Shown here one piece after another: positions 52,458 to 61,765 of a stretch of DNA of 64,000 nt (within the stretch, counting starts at the first letter, position 1; each line of letters opens with the position of its first letter). The notes under the pieces were generated by a model. It ran no database searches. It was not told where the DNA came from and saw only the letters and a list, made by a program, of their open reading frames with translations. The stretch spans positions 2,852,001-2,916,000 of the forward strand of contig NZ_CP094533.1 of the NCBI RefSeq assembly GCF_022811605.1, written 5' to 3'. Origin of the DNA: Agromyces soli. GTDB taxonomy: Bacteria; Actinomycetota; Actinomycetes; Actinomycetales; Microbacteriaceae. A program made the translations under genes and the position numbers.

Positions 52458-53830
52458 GCGACGGATACGAGGGCGACTTCGACGAGGAGGCGCGCGACGC
52501 GGCCGACGCCGTGTACGCCGCGCTCCTCGAGCGGGTCGGCGAGGCGGCGCCCGAGCGCCGGCTCGGCGCCACCCGCCGCGCCGTGGAGCTCCTGGGCGAC
52601 CCGCACCGCGCGGCGCCCGTCATCCACCTGACCGGCACGAACGGCAAGACCTCCACGAGCCGCATGATCGCGAGCGTCCTGGGCGCCTACGGGCTCCGCA
52701 CCGGCATGCTCACGAGTCCGCACCTGGAGCGCTTCACCGAACGCATCCTGATCGACGGCGAACCGATCGCCGACGAGGCGATCGCGCGCAACTGGAGCGA
52801 GATCGAGCCCTACCTCGCGATCGTCGACGCCGAGCTCGAGGGCTCCGGCGAGCCGCCGCTGACCTTCTTCGAGACGATGACGGTGCTCGCGTTCGCCTGC
52901 TTCGCCGATGCCCCGGTCGACGTCGTCGTCCTCGAGGTCGGCATGGGCGGCGAGTGGGACTCCACGAACGTCGCCGACGGGCAGGTCGCCGTGATCACGC
53001 CGATCGACCTCGACCACCAGTCGAAGCTCGGCTCCACCGTCGCCGAGATCGCCCGCACGAAGGCCGGCATCATCAAGCCCGCCTCCTCGGTCGTCACCGC
53101 GGCCCAGCAGCCCGAGGCGCTCGCCGAGCTCCGCCGAGCCGCGGAGCTCACCGAGTCGAGCCTCGCGGTCGAGGGCGAGGGCTTCGCCGTGCTCGAGCGC
53201 CGTCCGGCGGTCGGCGGTCAGCTCGTGTCCGTCCGCGGACTCGCGGGGGAGTACCACGACCTCGTGCTGCCGCTCTTCGGCGCGCACCAGGCCCAGAACG
53301 CCGCAGTCGCGATCGCCGCGGTCGAGGCGTTCCTCGGCGGCGGCTCGACCGCGCTCTCCGAGGACGCCCTGCGCGACGGGCTCGCCGCGGCGAGCTCGCC
53401 GGGGCGGCTGCAGCGCATCGGTCAGCAGCCGACGATCCTCGTCGACGCGGCGCACAACCCGCACGGCGCCAGGGCGCTCGTCGCGGCCCTGGGCGAGTCG
53501 TTCGACTTCGACGAGCTCGTCGTGGTCTTCGGGGTCCTCGGCGACAAGGACGCCGCGGGCATCGCCCGCGAGCTCGCCGCGACCGGCGCGGGCTTCATCG
53601 TGACCCGGCCGGACTCCGATCGCGCCCAGCCCGCCGAGACCCTCGCGGCGGTCGTCGCGGGCGCGGTCGGCCCCGAGCGGGTGCAGCTGGCCGAACGGCT
53701 CGACGACGCGCTCGAGCTGGCGCGCGAGTGGGCCGGCGAGGACGAGCGCCGCGCGGTGCTCGTGGCCGGTTCGATCGTGCTCGTCGGCGAGGCCATGGCG
53801 ATCGCCGACGACCGGGGGTGGCTCGCATGA
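52454..53830 (+). CDS. folC: Folylpolyglutamate synthase / dihydrofolate synthase
   Basis: A 458-residue Mur-ligase-like enzyme that adds glutamate to folates. ATP-binding motif [20 protein letters not shown], then [16 protein letters not shown] and the substrate Lys region [18 protein letters not shown]; the C-terminal domain has [14 protein letters not shown] and [13 protein letters not shown]. The ATG overlaps the ileS stop (ATGA), so it is translated with ileS and should share its T-box control. It overlaps the next gene in the same way. Confidence 0.94.
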   Translation: MSDGYEGDFDEEARDAADAVYAALLERVGEAAPERRLGATRRAVELLGDPHRAAPVIHLTGTNGKTSTSRMIASVLGAYGLRTGMLTSPHLERFTERILIDGEPIADEAIARNWSEIEPYLAIVDAELEGSGEPPLTFFETMTVLAFACFADAPVDVVVLEVGMGGEWDSTNVADGQVAVITPIDLDHQSKLGSTVAEIARTKAGIIKPASSVVTAAQQPEALAELRRAAELTESSLAVEGEGFAVLERRPAVGGQLVSVRGLAGEYHDLVLPLFGAHQAQNAAVAIAAVEAFLGGGSTALSEDALRDGLAAASSPGRLQRIGQQPTILVDAAHNPHGARALVAALGESFDFDELVVVFGVLGDKDAAGIARELAATGAGFIVTRPDSDRAQPAETLAAVVAGAVGPERVQLAERLDDALELAREWAGEDERRAVLVAGSIVLVGEAMAIADDRGWLA

Positions 53831-54201
53831 GCTCCGTCCGCAGAAGCCTCGCGTCGATCGTCCTCGGCTTCGAGACGATCGTCGTCTTCCTCGCCGCGCT
53901 CGTGCTCTGGGGGCTGACGCCCCCCGAGGGCGGGCCGTTCGGCCTGCCCGCCTGGGCGGCCCTCGTCACCGGCGGCGTCATCCTCGTCGGGCTCGTCGCC
54001 GCGATCGGCGGCCTGCGCTCCGGCTGGGGCTACGGCGTCGGCTGGGCCATCCAGGCCCTCATCATCCTCGCCGGGCTCGTGAACCCGGCGATGTACTTCG
54101 TCGGGGCGCTCTTCGGCGGCATGTGGTGGTACTGCATGGTCACCGGCGCGCGCATCGACCGGGAACGTGCGGCCTACGCCGCCGGGAAGGAACAGGAATG
54201 A
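53827..54201 (+). CDS. DUF4233-family membrane protein
   Basis: A 124-residue membrane protein with four predicted helices, among them IVLGFETIVVFLAALVLWGL, AALVTGGVILVGLVAAIGGL and IQALIILAGLVNPAMYFVGA, and a charged tail RIDRERAAYAAGKEQE. It matches DUF4233, a family found between folC and ndk in many actinobacteria; function unknown. ATG overlaps the folC stop (ATGA), and its own stop overlaps the ndk start in the same manner. Confidence 0.88.
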   Translation: MSSVRRSLASIVLGFETIVVFLAALVLWGLTPPEGGPFGLPAWAALVTGGVILVGLVAAIGGLRSGWGYGVGWAIQALIILAGLVNPAMYFVGALFGGMWWYCMVTGARIDRERAAYAAGKEQE

Positions 54202-54620
54202 CCACCGTCATCGAAGAGACCCTCGTGCTCGTGAAGCCGGACGGCGTCGCACGCAACCTCACGGGCGAGATCCTCCGCCGCATCGAGGCGAAGGGCTACT
54301 CGCTCGTCGACCTCCGCCTCGTCCAGGCCGACCGCGAGCTCCTCGCGAAGCACTACGAGGAGCACGAGGGCAAGCCCTTCTACGAGCCGCTCATCGAGTT
54401 CATGCAGTCGGGCCCGACGGTCGCCATCCGCGTGGCCGGCAACCGCGTGATCGAGGGGTTCCGCTCCCTCGCCGGCACCACCGACCCGACGACCGCCGCC
54501 CCCGGCACCATCCGCGGCGACTTCGGCCGCGACTGGGGCCTCAAGGTGCAGCAGAACCTCGTGCACGGCTCCGACTCGGTCGAGTCGGCCGAGCGCGAGC
54601 TCGCGCTCTGGTTCGGCTGA
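54198..54620 (+). CDS. ndk: Nucleoside diphosphate kinase
   Basis: A 140-residue enzyme that balances nucleoside triphosphates by a phospho-His intermediate. The start ETLVLVKPDGVARNLTGEIL is canonical and the active-site His lies in QQNLVHGSDSVESAERELAL. ATG 54198 has AGGA directly upstream and overlaps the DUF4233 stop; a frame open further upstream is inside the DUF4233 gene. Last gene of the ileS operon; a strong terminator follows. Confidence 0.96.
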   Translation: MTTVIEETLVLVKPDGVARNLTGEILRRIEAKGYSLVDLRLVQADRELLAKHYEEHEGKPFYEPLIEFMQSGPTVAIRVAGNRVIEGFRSLAGTTDPTTAAPGTIRGDFGRDWGLKVQQNLVHGSDSVESAERELALWFG

Positions 54621-54637
54621 GCGTTCCGATCGACACG

Positions 54638-54672
54638 GACGGCGGGGCGACGATCATCGTCGCCCCGCCGTC
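54638..54672. terminator. Bidirectional terminator between ndk and VKOR
   Basis: GACGGCGGGGCGACGA (54638-54653) pairs with TCGTCGCCCCGCCGTC (54657-54672), 16 bp with a 3-base loop, between convergent genes. Confidence 0.78.
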
Positions 54673-54701
54673 GCGCGTCTCGGCCGCGATCCGCTGCTGG
54701 C

Positions 54702-55328
54702 TCAGCGGAAGAGGTTCTGCAGGTCGAGCAGCACCCGCGGGATGGCGTCCATCTGCACCTGCGCGAGGAAGATGACGATCGCGTAGCAGACGACCGTGAT
54801 GAGCGGGATCCAGCCGAACCACGACGCGGCGAGGCGCTTGATCCGCGCGGAGGCCGGCAGATTGCCCTCGCGCAGGTTGTACAGCGTGACGACCCAGAAC
54901 GTCGGGATCGTGACCGCCCAGGTGAGCATGCACCAGGGGCACAGCACGTCGAGCACGTAGATGCTCTGGTAGATCAGCCATCCCACGAAGACCAGGGCGC
55001 CGGCGACGCCGACGTTCAGCCCGACCCAGAACCACCGCGCGAAGCGGGCGCCGGCGAGGATGCCGATCGCGATCGTGATGACGACGGGCCACGCCGCCAC
55101 GCCGATGAACGGGTTCGGGAAGCCGAACACGGAGCCCTGCCAGGACTCCAGGTTCGTCGCACAGCCCACGAGGACGCCGACGTTGCAGTTCGGCACGTGC
55201 GTCGGATCGATGAGCGTGAGCACCTTCTCGACCGAGAGCTCCCATGCGGCCAGCAGCCCGAGGGCGCCGGCGATGAGCAGGAAGACGGCGAGGCCGATCG
55301 GGCGTGTGCGGCGAGCGGAGTCGGGCAT
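54702..55328 (-). CDS. Vitamin K epoxide reductase (VKOR) family protein
   Basis: A 208-residue membrane protein with four to five helices. The loop cysteines lie in PNCNVGVLVGCATNLESW and the active-site pair in YVLDVLCPWCMLTWAVT, the VKOR arrangement that passes electrons from thiol-disulfide exchange to quinone. In actinobacteria VKOR reoxidises a DsbA-like protein; no such partner is in this window. ATG 55328 is chosen because the minus-strand hexamer CAGAAT ends six bases upstream; the frame open to 55439 precedes this. Confidence 0.88.
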   Translation of the reverse strand: MPDSARRTRPIGLAVFLLIAGALGLLAAWELSVEKVLTLIDPTHVPNCNVGVLVGCATNLESWQGSVFGFPNPFIGVAAWPVVITIAIGILAGARFARWFWVGLNVGVAGALVFVGWLIYQSIYVLDVLCPWCMLTWAVTIPTFWVVTLYNLREGNLPASARIKRLAASWFGWIPLITVVCYAIVIFLAQVQMDAIPRVLLDLQNLFR

Positions 55329-55396
55329 GGTCGTATTCTGACACGCCCGCGGGGCGGGCAGCTGCGGGGATTCCACCTCGGCGGCGGCGGGCGTGC

Positions 55397-55402
55397 GATA
55401 AT
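55397..55402 (+). promoter_or_regulatory. -10 element of rne
   Basis: GATAAT, one base from consensus; start near 55409, giving a leader of about 217 bases. Confidence 0.5.
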
Positions 55403-55408
55403 CGGAGG

Positions 55409-55625
55409 GAAGTCGGTTCGGACCAGCCTGGTCCGGCACCGGCGAAGGCTTTGAGGATGCCCAGGCATCCGAGACGCGGCGAACCCGCCGCGGAGATGTC
55501 GCGACCGAGGCACCACCCGCCCGGTTGCAGAGAAGAGTTGGCGGTCACCCGCACGCGGGGGCCGCTCCGAGGAGTACGGAGGCCGGCCGACGAGGTCGAG
55601 CCACCGGTGTAGGAGTGCACCAGAG
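55409..55625 (+). ncRNA. Long structured leader of the RNase E/G gene
   Basis: Contains three successive hairpins: CGGACCA/TGGTCCG (55419-55435), GGATGC/GCATCC (55455-55470) and CGCGGC/GCCGCG (55475-55492), followed by a purine- and G-rich part up to GTAGGAG before the ATG. In E. coli RNase E controls its own mRNA through a folded 5' UTR; the same may hold here but the sequence is unrelated. I cannot assign it to a named RNA family. Confidence 0.5.
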
Positions 55626-58220
55626 ATGGTGGAAGGCAACAACGAGAACCCCACGAACGATTCGACCCGAGGGGCCAAGCGGCTCGGCGGGCTGTTCGGC
55701 TCCCGACGCGGCGGTCGGCGCGCGACGCTCGTGCCCCGCGCCGACGACGTCGCAGACGCGCCGACGGTCGACGCCCCTGCGGACGAGGTCGAGGCCCCGG
55801 CGGCCGCAGTGACGGACGCCGTCGCCGAGATCCCCGCCGCGGACCCGGCCGAGACGCCGGCGGCGACCGCGGGCGAAGCGCCCGCCGCGGCGGAGGCCCC
55901 GGCGGCCGACGCCGAGACTGCGGCGACGAGCGACGCGTCCGCCGACGCCGCGAGCGCCGAGGCGGAGCCGGCGGAGGAGCTGCGCCCGATCACCGGGCCG
56001 ATCTCGACGACGTCGCTGATCTTCCGTGCTCCGCCCGTCCTCGTCGTGCCGGAGCGCGCCGAGTCCGACGACGAGCGCGACGAGTCCTCGAGCGTGCGCC
56101 GGCGCACGCGTCGCCGCAGCGGCGAAGAGGCCCGTTCGAACGGCGACGCCCCGGCGAACAACGTCGTCAAGGTGCGCAAGCCCCGCGAGCCCGAGCTCAT
56201 CACCGAGCCCCAGAAGGTCAAGGGCTCGACCCGCCTCGAGGCGAAGAAGCAGCGCCGCCGCGACGGTCGCGACGCCGGCCGTCGTCGTGCGGTGATCACC
56301 GAGTCGGAGTTCCTCGCCCGCCGCGAGGCCGTCGACCGGCAGATGATCGTGCGGCAGAAGGGCGGCCGCATCCAGATCGGCGTGCTCGAGGACAACGTGC
56401 TCGTCGAGCACTACGTCGCGCGCAACCAGGACGCCTCGCTCATCGGCAACGTCTACCTCGGCCGGGTGCAGAACGTGCTGCCCAGCATGGAGGCCGCGTT
56501 CGTCGACATCGGCCGCGGCCGCAACGCCGTGCTCTACTCGGGCGAGGTCGACTGGGAGGCCGCCGCCGAGAACGGCGAGAAGAACCAGCCCCGCCGCATC
56601 GAGCTCGCCCTGAAGCCCGGCGACCGGGTGCTCGTGCAGGTCACGAAGGACCCGGTCGGCCACAAGGGCGCGCGCCTCACGAGCCAGATCTCGCTGCCGG
56701 GCCGCTACCTCGTCTACGTGCCGAACGGCTCCATGAACGGCATCAGCCGCAAGCTCCCCGACACCGAGCGGGCCCGGCTGAAGAAGATCCTCAAGGAGGT
56801 GCTGCCCGAGAACCAGGGCGTGATCGTGCGCACCGCCGCCGAGGGCGCCACCGAGGAGCAGCTGACCCTCGACGTGAACCGGCTGATCTCGCAGTGGTCC
56901 GACATCTCGGCGACCCTCGAGAAGGTGCAGGCGCCCGCGCTCCTGCACTCCGAGCCCGACCTGCTGATCAAGATCGTCCGCGACGTCTTCAACGAGGACT
57001 TCCAGAAGATGATCATCTCGGGCGACGAGGCCCGCGAGACGATCGAGCGCTACCTGCGGCAGGTCGCGCCCGACCTGCTCGAGCGCGTCGAGGCCTACCG
57101 CGGCGACACGGACGCCTTCGACGAGTACCGCGTCTCGGAGCAGATCGAGAAGGCGCTCGACCGCAAGGTGTGGCTGCCCTCCGGCGGATCGCTCGTCATC
57201 GACCGCACCGAGGCGATGACGGTCGTCGACGTCAACACGGGCAAGTTCGTCGGGTCCGGCGGCAACCTCGAGGAGACGGTCACGAAGAACAACCTCGAGG
57301 CGGCCGAGGAGATCGTCCGGCAGCTGCGGCTGCGCGACATCGGCGGCATCATCGTGGTCGACTTCATCGACATGGTGCTCGAGTCGAACCGCGACCTCGT
57401 GCTGCGCCGGCTCATCGAGTGCCTCTCCCGCGACCGCACCAAGCACCAGGTCGCCGAGGTGACCTCGCTCGGGCTCGTGCAGATGACGCGCAAGAAGCTC
57501 GGTCTGGGCCTGCTCGAGTCGTTCTCGGAGCCCTGCGAGACCTGCGCCGGCCGAGGCATCATCGTGCACCACGAGCCCGTCTTCCGGCACCGCGCCCCGC
57601 AGCAGCAGCCGGAGCGCCGCCGCGGACGCGGCGGCAACGGCAACGGCGGGGGCAACGGCGGGGGTCGTGACCGCGAGCCGCAGCAGCCGCAGGCGCCGCA
57701 GCCGGACAAGTCGGCGTCCGCCGGCACCCACGGCATCACCGAGGACGCGAAGCACGCCCTGGCCCAGATCGCCGCCTCGACCATCGCGGGCGGCGAGCCG
57801 CGCGAGTCGGAGCAGGCTGCAGCCGAGGCCGCGCCCGCCGAGTCGCGCTCCTCGCGCCGCCGCGGCCGTCGCCGGGCGAGCAGTGCCCAGCAGGCCGGCG
57901 AGCAGCAGGCCGACGCGACGAACGCCGACGGCGCGGATGCACCGCCGGAGCGCCCCGCGCGCGAGCGCGAAGCCGAGCCGACCGCGCCCGCCGCGGAGTC
58001 CGCCGCCGCACCGATCGTCCCGGTGATCGAGCTCCCCGAGGCTCCCGTGCGCAGCCGGCCGAACCCGCCCGCCGACACCGAGCACCTGCTCGACTCCGTG
58101 CTCGACGCGCTGCCGGCGCCGAAGAAGGCGGGGGAGGGCCGCGCCCGCAGCCGCCGCGTCAGCACGGCGTCGAGCGCCGGTGGCGAGGCCCCGGTGATCA
58201 CCCGGCCGCAGGAGGACTGA
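55626..58220 (+). CDS. rne: Ribonuclease E/G
   Basis: An 864-residue endoribonuclease, the main mRNA-decay and rRNA-processing enzyme. The N-terminal about 250 residues are low-complexity, Ala/Glu/Asp-rich, then Arg-rich. The S1 domain covers about 258-320 (IGNVYLGRVQNVLPSMEAAF); catalytic Asp residues lie in MTVVDVNTGKFVG (about 534) and IIVVDFIDMVLESNRD (about 578); the zinc-link Cys pair is CETCAGRG (about 637). The C-terminal tail is disordered, with a Gly/Asn-rich run (about 668-680) and Arg-Gly patches. The catalytic core is central, the typical actinobacterial layout. ATG follows GTAGGAG. Confidence 0.94.
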   Translation: MVEGNNENPTNDSTRGAKRLGGLFGSRRGGRRATLVPRADDVADAPTVDAPADEVEAPAAAVTDAVAEIPAADPAETPAATAGEAPAAAEAPAADAETAATSDASADAASAEAEPAEELRPITGPISTTSLIFRAPPVLVVPERAESDDERDESSSVRRRTRRRSGEEARSNGDAPANNVVKVRKPREPELITEPQKVKGSTRLEAKKQRRRDGRDAGRRRAVITESEFLARREAVDRQMIVRQKGGRIQIGVLEDNVLVEHYVARNQDASLIGNVYLGRVQNVLPSMEAAFVDIGRGRNAVLYSGEVDWEAAAENGEKNQPRRIELALKPGDRVLVQVTKDPVGHKGARLTSQISLPGRYLVYVPNGSMNGISRKLPDTERARLKKILKEVLPENQGVIVRTAAEGATEEQLTLDVNRLISQWSDISATLEKVQAPALLHSEPDLLIKIVRDVFNEDFQKMIISGDEARETIERYLRQVAPDLLERVEAYRGDTDAFDEYRVSEQIEKALDRKVWLPSGGSLVIDRTEAMTVVDVNTGKFVGSGGNLEETVTKNNLEAAEEIVRQLRLRDIGGIIVVDFIDMVLESNRDLVLRRLIECLSRDRTKHQVAEVTSLGLVQMTRKKLGLGLLESFSEPCETCAGRGIIVHHEPVFRHRAPQQQPERRRGRGGNGNGGGNGGGRDREPQQPQAPQPDKSASAGTHGITEDAKHALAQIAASTIAGGEPRESEQAAAEAAPAESRSSRRRGRRRASSAQQAGEQQADATNADGADAPPERPAREREAEPTAPAAESAAAPIVPVIELPEAPVRSRPNPPADTEHLLDSVLDALPAPKKAGEGRARSRRVSTASSAGGEAPVITRPQED

Positions 58221-58226
58221 GCACCG

Positions 58227-58511
58227 TCACGCCGAGGCGCGGCGCTCCCGGCGCTCCCTCGGCGTGACCCGCAGTCCGCTCGCCCGCAGTCGCCGGACGA
58301 GCTCGCGCGGCTCCACGGGCACCGCGCCGGCGGCGACGAGGTCCTCGTAGCGCTCGACCGGCACGTCGTAGTGATCGAGGTCGAAGCTCCGCGGCGGCAG
58401 ACCCGCCCGCTCGGCGAATGCCTGCAGTTCGGCGATCGAGGCGTCGCTCACGAGGTGCGCCCACACCGTGCCGTGCTTCGGCCAGAGCGGCGTGTCGATG
58501 AGGACGGTCAT
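58227..58511 (-). CDS. DUF4031-family small protein
   Basis: A 94-residue soluble protein with the family start VLIDTPLWPKHGTVWAHLVS, then DASIAELQAFAERAGLPPRS and FDLDHYDVPVERYEDLVAAG, all typical of DUF4031. His and Asp residues in these segments recall a metal site, but no activity is known. ATG 58511 is preferred to the in-frame start at 58601, which lies in the rplU promoter area. Convergent with rne, with only six bases between the stops. Confidence 0.82.
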   Translation of the reverse strand: MTVLIDTPLWPKHGTVWAHLVSDASIAELQAFAERAGLPPRSFDLDHYDVPVERYEDLVAAGAVPVEPRELVRRLRASGLRVTPRERRERRASA

Positions 58512-58582
58512 GCGGCCGATCCTATGCCCGCACGGGCGCGGGGCATCCGCTCGGACGGGCGAGACGCGCCGGGGCAGCCTGT

Positions 58583-58611
58583 TTGCGAGGCTCTCCGGCA
58601 TCCGGTAAACT
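58583..58611 (+). promoter_or_regulatory. Promoter of rplU-rpmA
   Basis: TTGCGA (58583-58588) and TAAACT (58606-58611) with a 17-base spacer, the best two-part promoter in the window. Confidence 0.68.
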
Positions 58612-58617
58612 CGACCG

Positions 58618-58755
58618 TTGGTGCCGCCGCTTATCCCGGTGTGCCCGACAGTTTTCTGGCAGTCATCACCCTTCTTTTCCCGCTGGGGCGACCGCGCAGT
58701 GACATCCCATGAGACAGACGGAGCCCCCGAGGCTCCCCGGAGTTAGGTACGAGTA
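58618..58755 (+). promoter_or_regulatory. Leader of the rplU operon (about 138 bases)
   Basis: Includes a pyrimidine-rich stretch (CACCCTTCTTTTCCC near 58669-58683) and a hairpin GGAGCC/GGCTCC (58720-58736) close to the start codon, followed by GGAGTTAGG. A binding site for L21 or another autoregulatory protein is possible, not shown. Confidence 0.4.
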
Positions 58756-59064
58756 GTGGTTTACGCAGTAGTGCGCGCCGGCGGTCGGCAGGAGAAGGTC
58801 GAAGTCGGCACCATCGTGACGATGGACCGCGTCAAGGCGGGCGAGGACGGCAAGGTCCAGCTCGTCCCGGTCCTCCTCGTCGACGGCGACAAGATCACCT
58901 CCGACGCCAAGTCGCTCGCGAAGGTCACGGTCACCGCCGAGGTCCTCGAGGACCTGCGCGGCCCGAAGATCGTGATCCAGAAGTTCAAGAACAAGACCGG
59001 CTACAAGAAGCGCCAGGGCCACCGTCAGGAGCTCACGCGCGTCAAGGTCACCGGCATCAAGTAA
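58756..59064 (+). CDS. rplU: 50S ribosomal protein L21
   Basis: A 102-residue large-subunit protein. Family marks: [20 protein letters not shown] at the start and the C-terminal [20 protein letters not shown], the L21 signature, ending in VKVTGIK. GTG start with GGAG-containing leader. It forms an operon with rpmA 27 bases downstream. Confidence 0.97.
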   Translation: MVYAVVRAGGRQEKVEVGTIVTMDRVKAGEDGKVQLVPVLLVDGDKITSDAKSLAKVTVTAEVLEDLRGPKIVIQKFKNKTGYKKRQGHRQELTRVKVTGIK

Positions 59065-59091
59065 CGACCAGGCTCGCAAGGAGAGACTGAC

Positions 59092-59349
59092 ATGGCACAC
59101 AAAAAGGGAGCGAGCTCCACTCGCAACGGTCGTGACTCGAACGCCCAGCGCCTCGGCGTGAAGCGCTTCGGCGGCCAGGTCGTGAAGGCCGGCGAGATCA
59201 TCGTCCGCCAGCGCGGCACCCACTTCCACCCCGGCGCGAACGTCGGTCGTGGCGGCGACGACACCCTGTTCGCCCTCGAGGCGGGTGCGGTCGAGTTCGG
59301 CGCGAAGGGCGGCCGCAAGGTCGTCAACATCGTGGCGGTCGGCGAATAG
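59092..59349 (+). CDS. rpmA: 50S ribosomal protein L27
   Basis: An 85-residue protein whose N-terminus reaches the peptidyl-transferase centre. It starts directly with [20 protein letters not shown], the mature form, without the cleavable N-terminal peptide found in some Firmicutes. [20 protein letters not shown] is the L27 signature. AAGGAGAG lies six bases or so before the ATG. Confidence 0.97.
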   Translation: MAHKKGASSTRNGRDSNAQRLGVKRFGGQVVKAGEIIVRQRGTHFHPGANVGRGGDDTLFALEAGAVEFGAKGGRKVVNIVAVGE

Positions 59350-59365
59350 TCGAGCGAACTGTTTC

Positions 59366-59393
59366 GTGAGGGCGGGCTTCGGCTCGCCCTCAC
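59366..59393 (+). terminator. Terminator after rpmA
   Basis: GTGAGGGCGGGC (59366-59377) pairs with GCTCGCCCTCAC (59382-59393) around a TTCG tetraloop, followed by GTGTTTC. One G-T pair. Confidence 0.8.
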
Positions 59394-59432
59394 GTGTTTC
59401 CGAGCGAGAGCTCGGAGAGAGGATGGCGCAGC

Positions 59433-60941
59433 ATGGTCAGCTTCGTCGATGAGGTGCGCCTGTTCGTGCGCGCCGGCCACGGCGGCAACGGCTGCGTCTC
59501 CGTCCGTCGGGAGAAGTTCAAGCCCCTCGCGGGCCCCGACGGCGGCAACGGCGGCGACGGCGGCGACATCGTGCTGGTCGCCGACCCGCAGGTCACCACC
59601 CTGCTCACGTACCACGGGCGCCCGCACCGCACCTCGCCGAACGGCCAGCCCGGCATGGGCGACAACCGTTCGGGCGTGACCGGCGAGGACGTCATCCTCC
59701 CGGTGCCCGTCGGCACCGTCGTGAAGGACGAGTCGGGCGAGGAGCTCGCCGACCTCGCCGAGCCCGGCATGCGCTTCGTCGCGGCCCAGGGCGGTCAGGG
59801 CGGGCTCGGCAACGCCTCGCTCGCGACGACGAAGCGCAAGGCGCCCGGCTTCGCGCTGCTCGGCACGCCAGGCTTCGAGGGCGAGATCGTCCTCGAGCTG
59901 AAGACGATCGCCGACGTCGCGCTCGTGGGCTACCCGTCCGCCGGCAAGTCGAGCCTCATCGCCGCGATGTCGGCCGCGCGCCCGAAGATCGCGGACTACC
60001 CCTTCACGACGCTGCACCCGAACCTCGGCGTCGTCGAGGCCGGCGACCACCGCTTCACCGTCGCCGACGTGCCCGGCCTCATCGAGGGCGCCAGCGAGGG
60101 CAAGGGCCTCGGGCTCGAGTTCCTCCGCCACGTCGAGCGCTGCTCGGCCCTGCTGCACGTGCTCGACTGCGCCACGCTCGAGCCGGGTCGCGACCCGATC
60201 AGCGACCTCGACGTCATTCTCGCCGAGCTCGCCGCCTACCCGGTGCCCGAGGGGCAGGTGCCCCTCCTCGAGCGCCCGCAGCTCATCGCGCTCAACAAGG
60301 TCGACGTGCCCGAGGCGAAGGAGCTCGCCGAGTTCGTGAAGCCCGAGCTCGAGGCTCGCGGCTACCGGGTCTTCGAGATCTCGACCGTGAGCCACGAGGG
60401 CCTGCGCACGCTCGGCTTCGCGCTCGGCGCAGTGGTCGACGAGGAGCGCGCCCGCCGGGCCGAGAAGCCGGAGCCCGAGCGCATCGTCCTGCGCCCGAAG
60501 GCCGTGAACGCGCCCGAGTTCGTGGTCCGCCCGGAGGGCGGCAGCTACGGCACCATCTACCGGGTGCTCGGCACGAAGCCGGAGCGCTGGGTGCACCAGA
60601 CCGACTTCGCGAACGACGAGGCCGTCGGCTACCTCGCAGACCGGCTCGCCCGCCTCGGCGTGGAGGACGAGCTCGTCCGCGCGGGCGCCACCGCCGGCTC
60701 GACCGTGGTCATCGGCCCCGGCTCGGGCATCGTCTTCGACTGGGAGCCGACGCTCACCTCGACCGCCGAGCTGATCACCTCGCCGCGCGGCACCGACACG
60801 CGCTTCGACGACAACCGGCGCGCGACCCGGGCGGAGCGCCGCAGCGACTACCACGACCGCATGGACGCGAAGGCCGAGGCCCGCGCCGAGCTCGAGCGCG
60901 AGCGGGAGGCGGGCATCTGGTCCGACGAGGAGCAGGGATGA
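59433..60941 (+). CDS. obgE: Obg GTPase (CgtA)
   Basis: A 502-residue ribosome-assembly and stress GTPase. The Gly-rich Obg fold (1-158) begins [20 protein letters not shown] and includes [17 protein letters not shown]; the GTPase domain has G1 [10 protein letters not shown] (about 166), G3 [18 protein letters not shown] and G4 [11 protein letters not shown]; the OCT domain is about 363-432; a charged tail of about 70 residues follows. ATG 59433 is chosen after GAGAGAGGA; it follows the rpmA terminator, so its own promoter is likely but I cannot place it. Stop overlaps proB. Confidence 0.95.
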   Translation: MVSFVDEVRLFVRAGHGGNGCVSVRREKFKPLAGPDGGNGGDGGDIVLVADPQVTTLLTYHGRPHRTSPNGQPGMGDNRSGVTGEDVILPVPVGTVVKDESGEELADLAEPGMRFVAAQGGQGGLGNASLATTKRKAPGFALLGTPGFEGEIVLELKTIADVALVGYPSAGKSSLIAAMSAARPKIADYPFTTLHPNLGVVEAGDHRFTVADVPGLIEGASEGKGLGLEFLRHVERCSALLHVLDCATLEPGRDPISDLDVILAELAAYPVPEGQVPLLERPQLIALNKVDVPEAKELAEFVKPELEARGYRVFEISTVSHEGLRTLGFALGAVVDEERARRAEKPEPERIVLRPKAVNAPEFVVRPEGGSYGTIYRVLGTKPERWVHQTDFANDEAVGYLADRLARLGVEDELVRAGATAGSTVVIGPGSGIVFDWEPTLTSTAELITSPRGTDTRFDDNRRATRAERRSDYHDRMDAKAEARAELEREREAGIWSDEEQG

Positions 60942-61756
60942 CGCCCGTCGAGCGGGCGGACGTGCCCGCCGCGACGCGCATCGTCGTCAAGGTCGGCTCC
61001 TCCTCGATCAGCGGCGAGAACGCCGGACAGATCGCCCCGCTCGTCGACGCGCTCGCGGCCGCTCACGGCCGAGGCGCCGAGGTCGTCCTGGTCTCCTCGG
61101 GCGCGATCGCGACCGGGATGCCGTACCTCAAGCTCGACGCGCGGCCCGACGACCTCGCCACCCAGCAGGCCGCGGCCTCCGTGGGGCAGAACCTGCTCGT
61201 CTTCCGGTACCAGCAGTCGCTCGACCGCTTCGGCATCATCGCGGGGCAGGTGCTGCTCACCGCGGGCGACCTGGAGAACGCGACGCATCGCTCGAACGCC
61301 CAGCGCGCCATGGAGCGGTTGCTCGGCCTGCGCATCCTGCCGATCGTGAACGAGAACGACACCGTGGCGACGCACGAGATCCGCTTCGGCGACAACGATC
61401 GGCTCGCCGCCCTCGTCGCTCAGCTGATCGGCGCCGAGCTGCTCGTGCTGCTCTCCGACGTGGACGCGCTCTACACGAAGCCCCCGCACCTTCCGGGCGC
61501 CGAGCGCATCGCGCGGGTGCCGTTCGGCGACCCGCTCGCCGGCATCGAGATCGGCTCCGTCGGTCGTGCGGGCGTGGGCACCGGCGGCGCCGAGACGAAG
61601 GTCTCGGCCGCGCGCATCGCCGCCGAGGGCGGCACCTCGGTGCTGATCACCGCGACGCCGCTCGTCGACCGGGCGCTCGCGGGCGACGACGTCGGCACCT
61701 GGTTCGACCCCGCCCCGGCCCGTCACACGGCCGACGAAGGGGCCGCCCTCGCCTAG
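60938..61756 (+). CDS. proB: Glutamate 5-kinase
   Basis: A 272-residue amino-acid kinase that starts proline synthesis by phosphorylating glutamate. Motifs are [47 protein letters not shown] and [15 protein letters not shown]. It lacks the C-terminal PUA domain found in many homologues, as in short actinobacterial forms. ATG overlaps the obgE stop (ATGA). Its TAG stop forms part of the proA -10. Confidence 0.94.
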   Translation: MTPVERADVPAATRIVVKVGSSSISGENAGQIAPLVDALAAAHGRGAEVVLVSSGAIATGMPYLKLDARPDDLATQQAAASVGQNLLVFRYQQSLDRFGIIAGQVLLTAGDLENATHRSNAQRAMERLLGLRILPIVNENDTVATHEIRFGDNDRLAALVAQLIGAELLVLLSDVDALYTKPPHLPGAERIARVPFGDPLAGIEIGSVGRAGVGTGGAETKVSAARIAAEGGTSVLITATPLVDRALAGDDVGTWFDPAPARHTADEGAALA

Positions 61757-61759
61757 GCT
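61754..61759 (+). promoter_or_regulatory. -10 element of proA (leaderless), overlapping the proB stop
   Basis: TAGGCT begins with the proB stop codon and ends six bases before the ATG at 61766. Confidence 0.52.
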
Positions 61760-61765
61760 TGGGGC

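Noticed and set aside
57628-57666. Gly/Asn-coding GGC-AAC-GGC repeats in rne as a possible minisatellite
   Set aside because: Units are short and irregular and encode a disordered tail typical of RNase E; no evidence of a variable tandem array.
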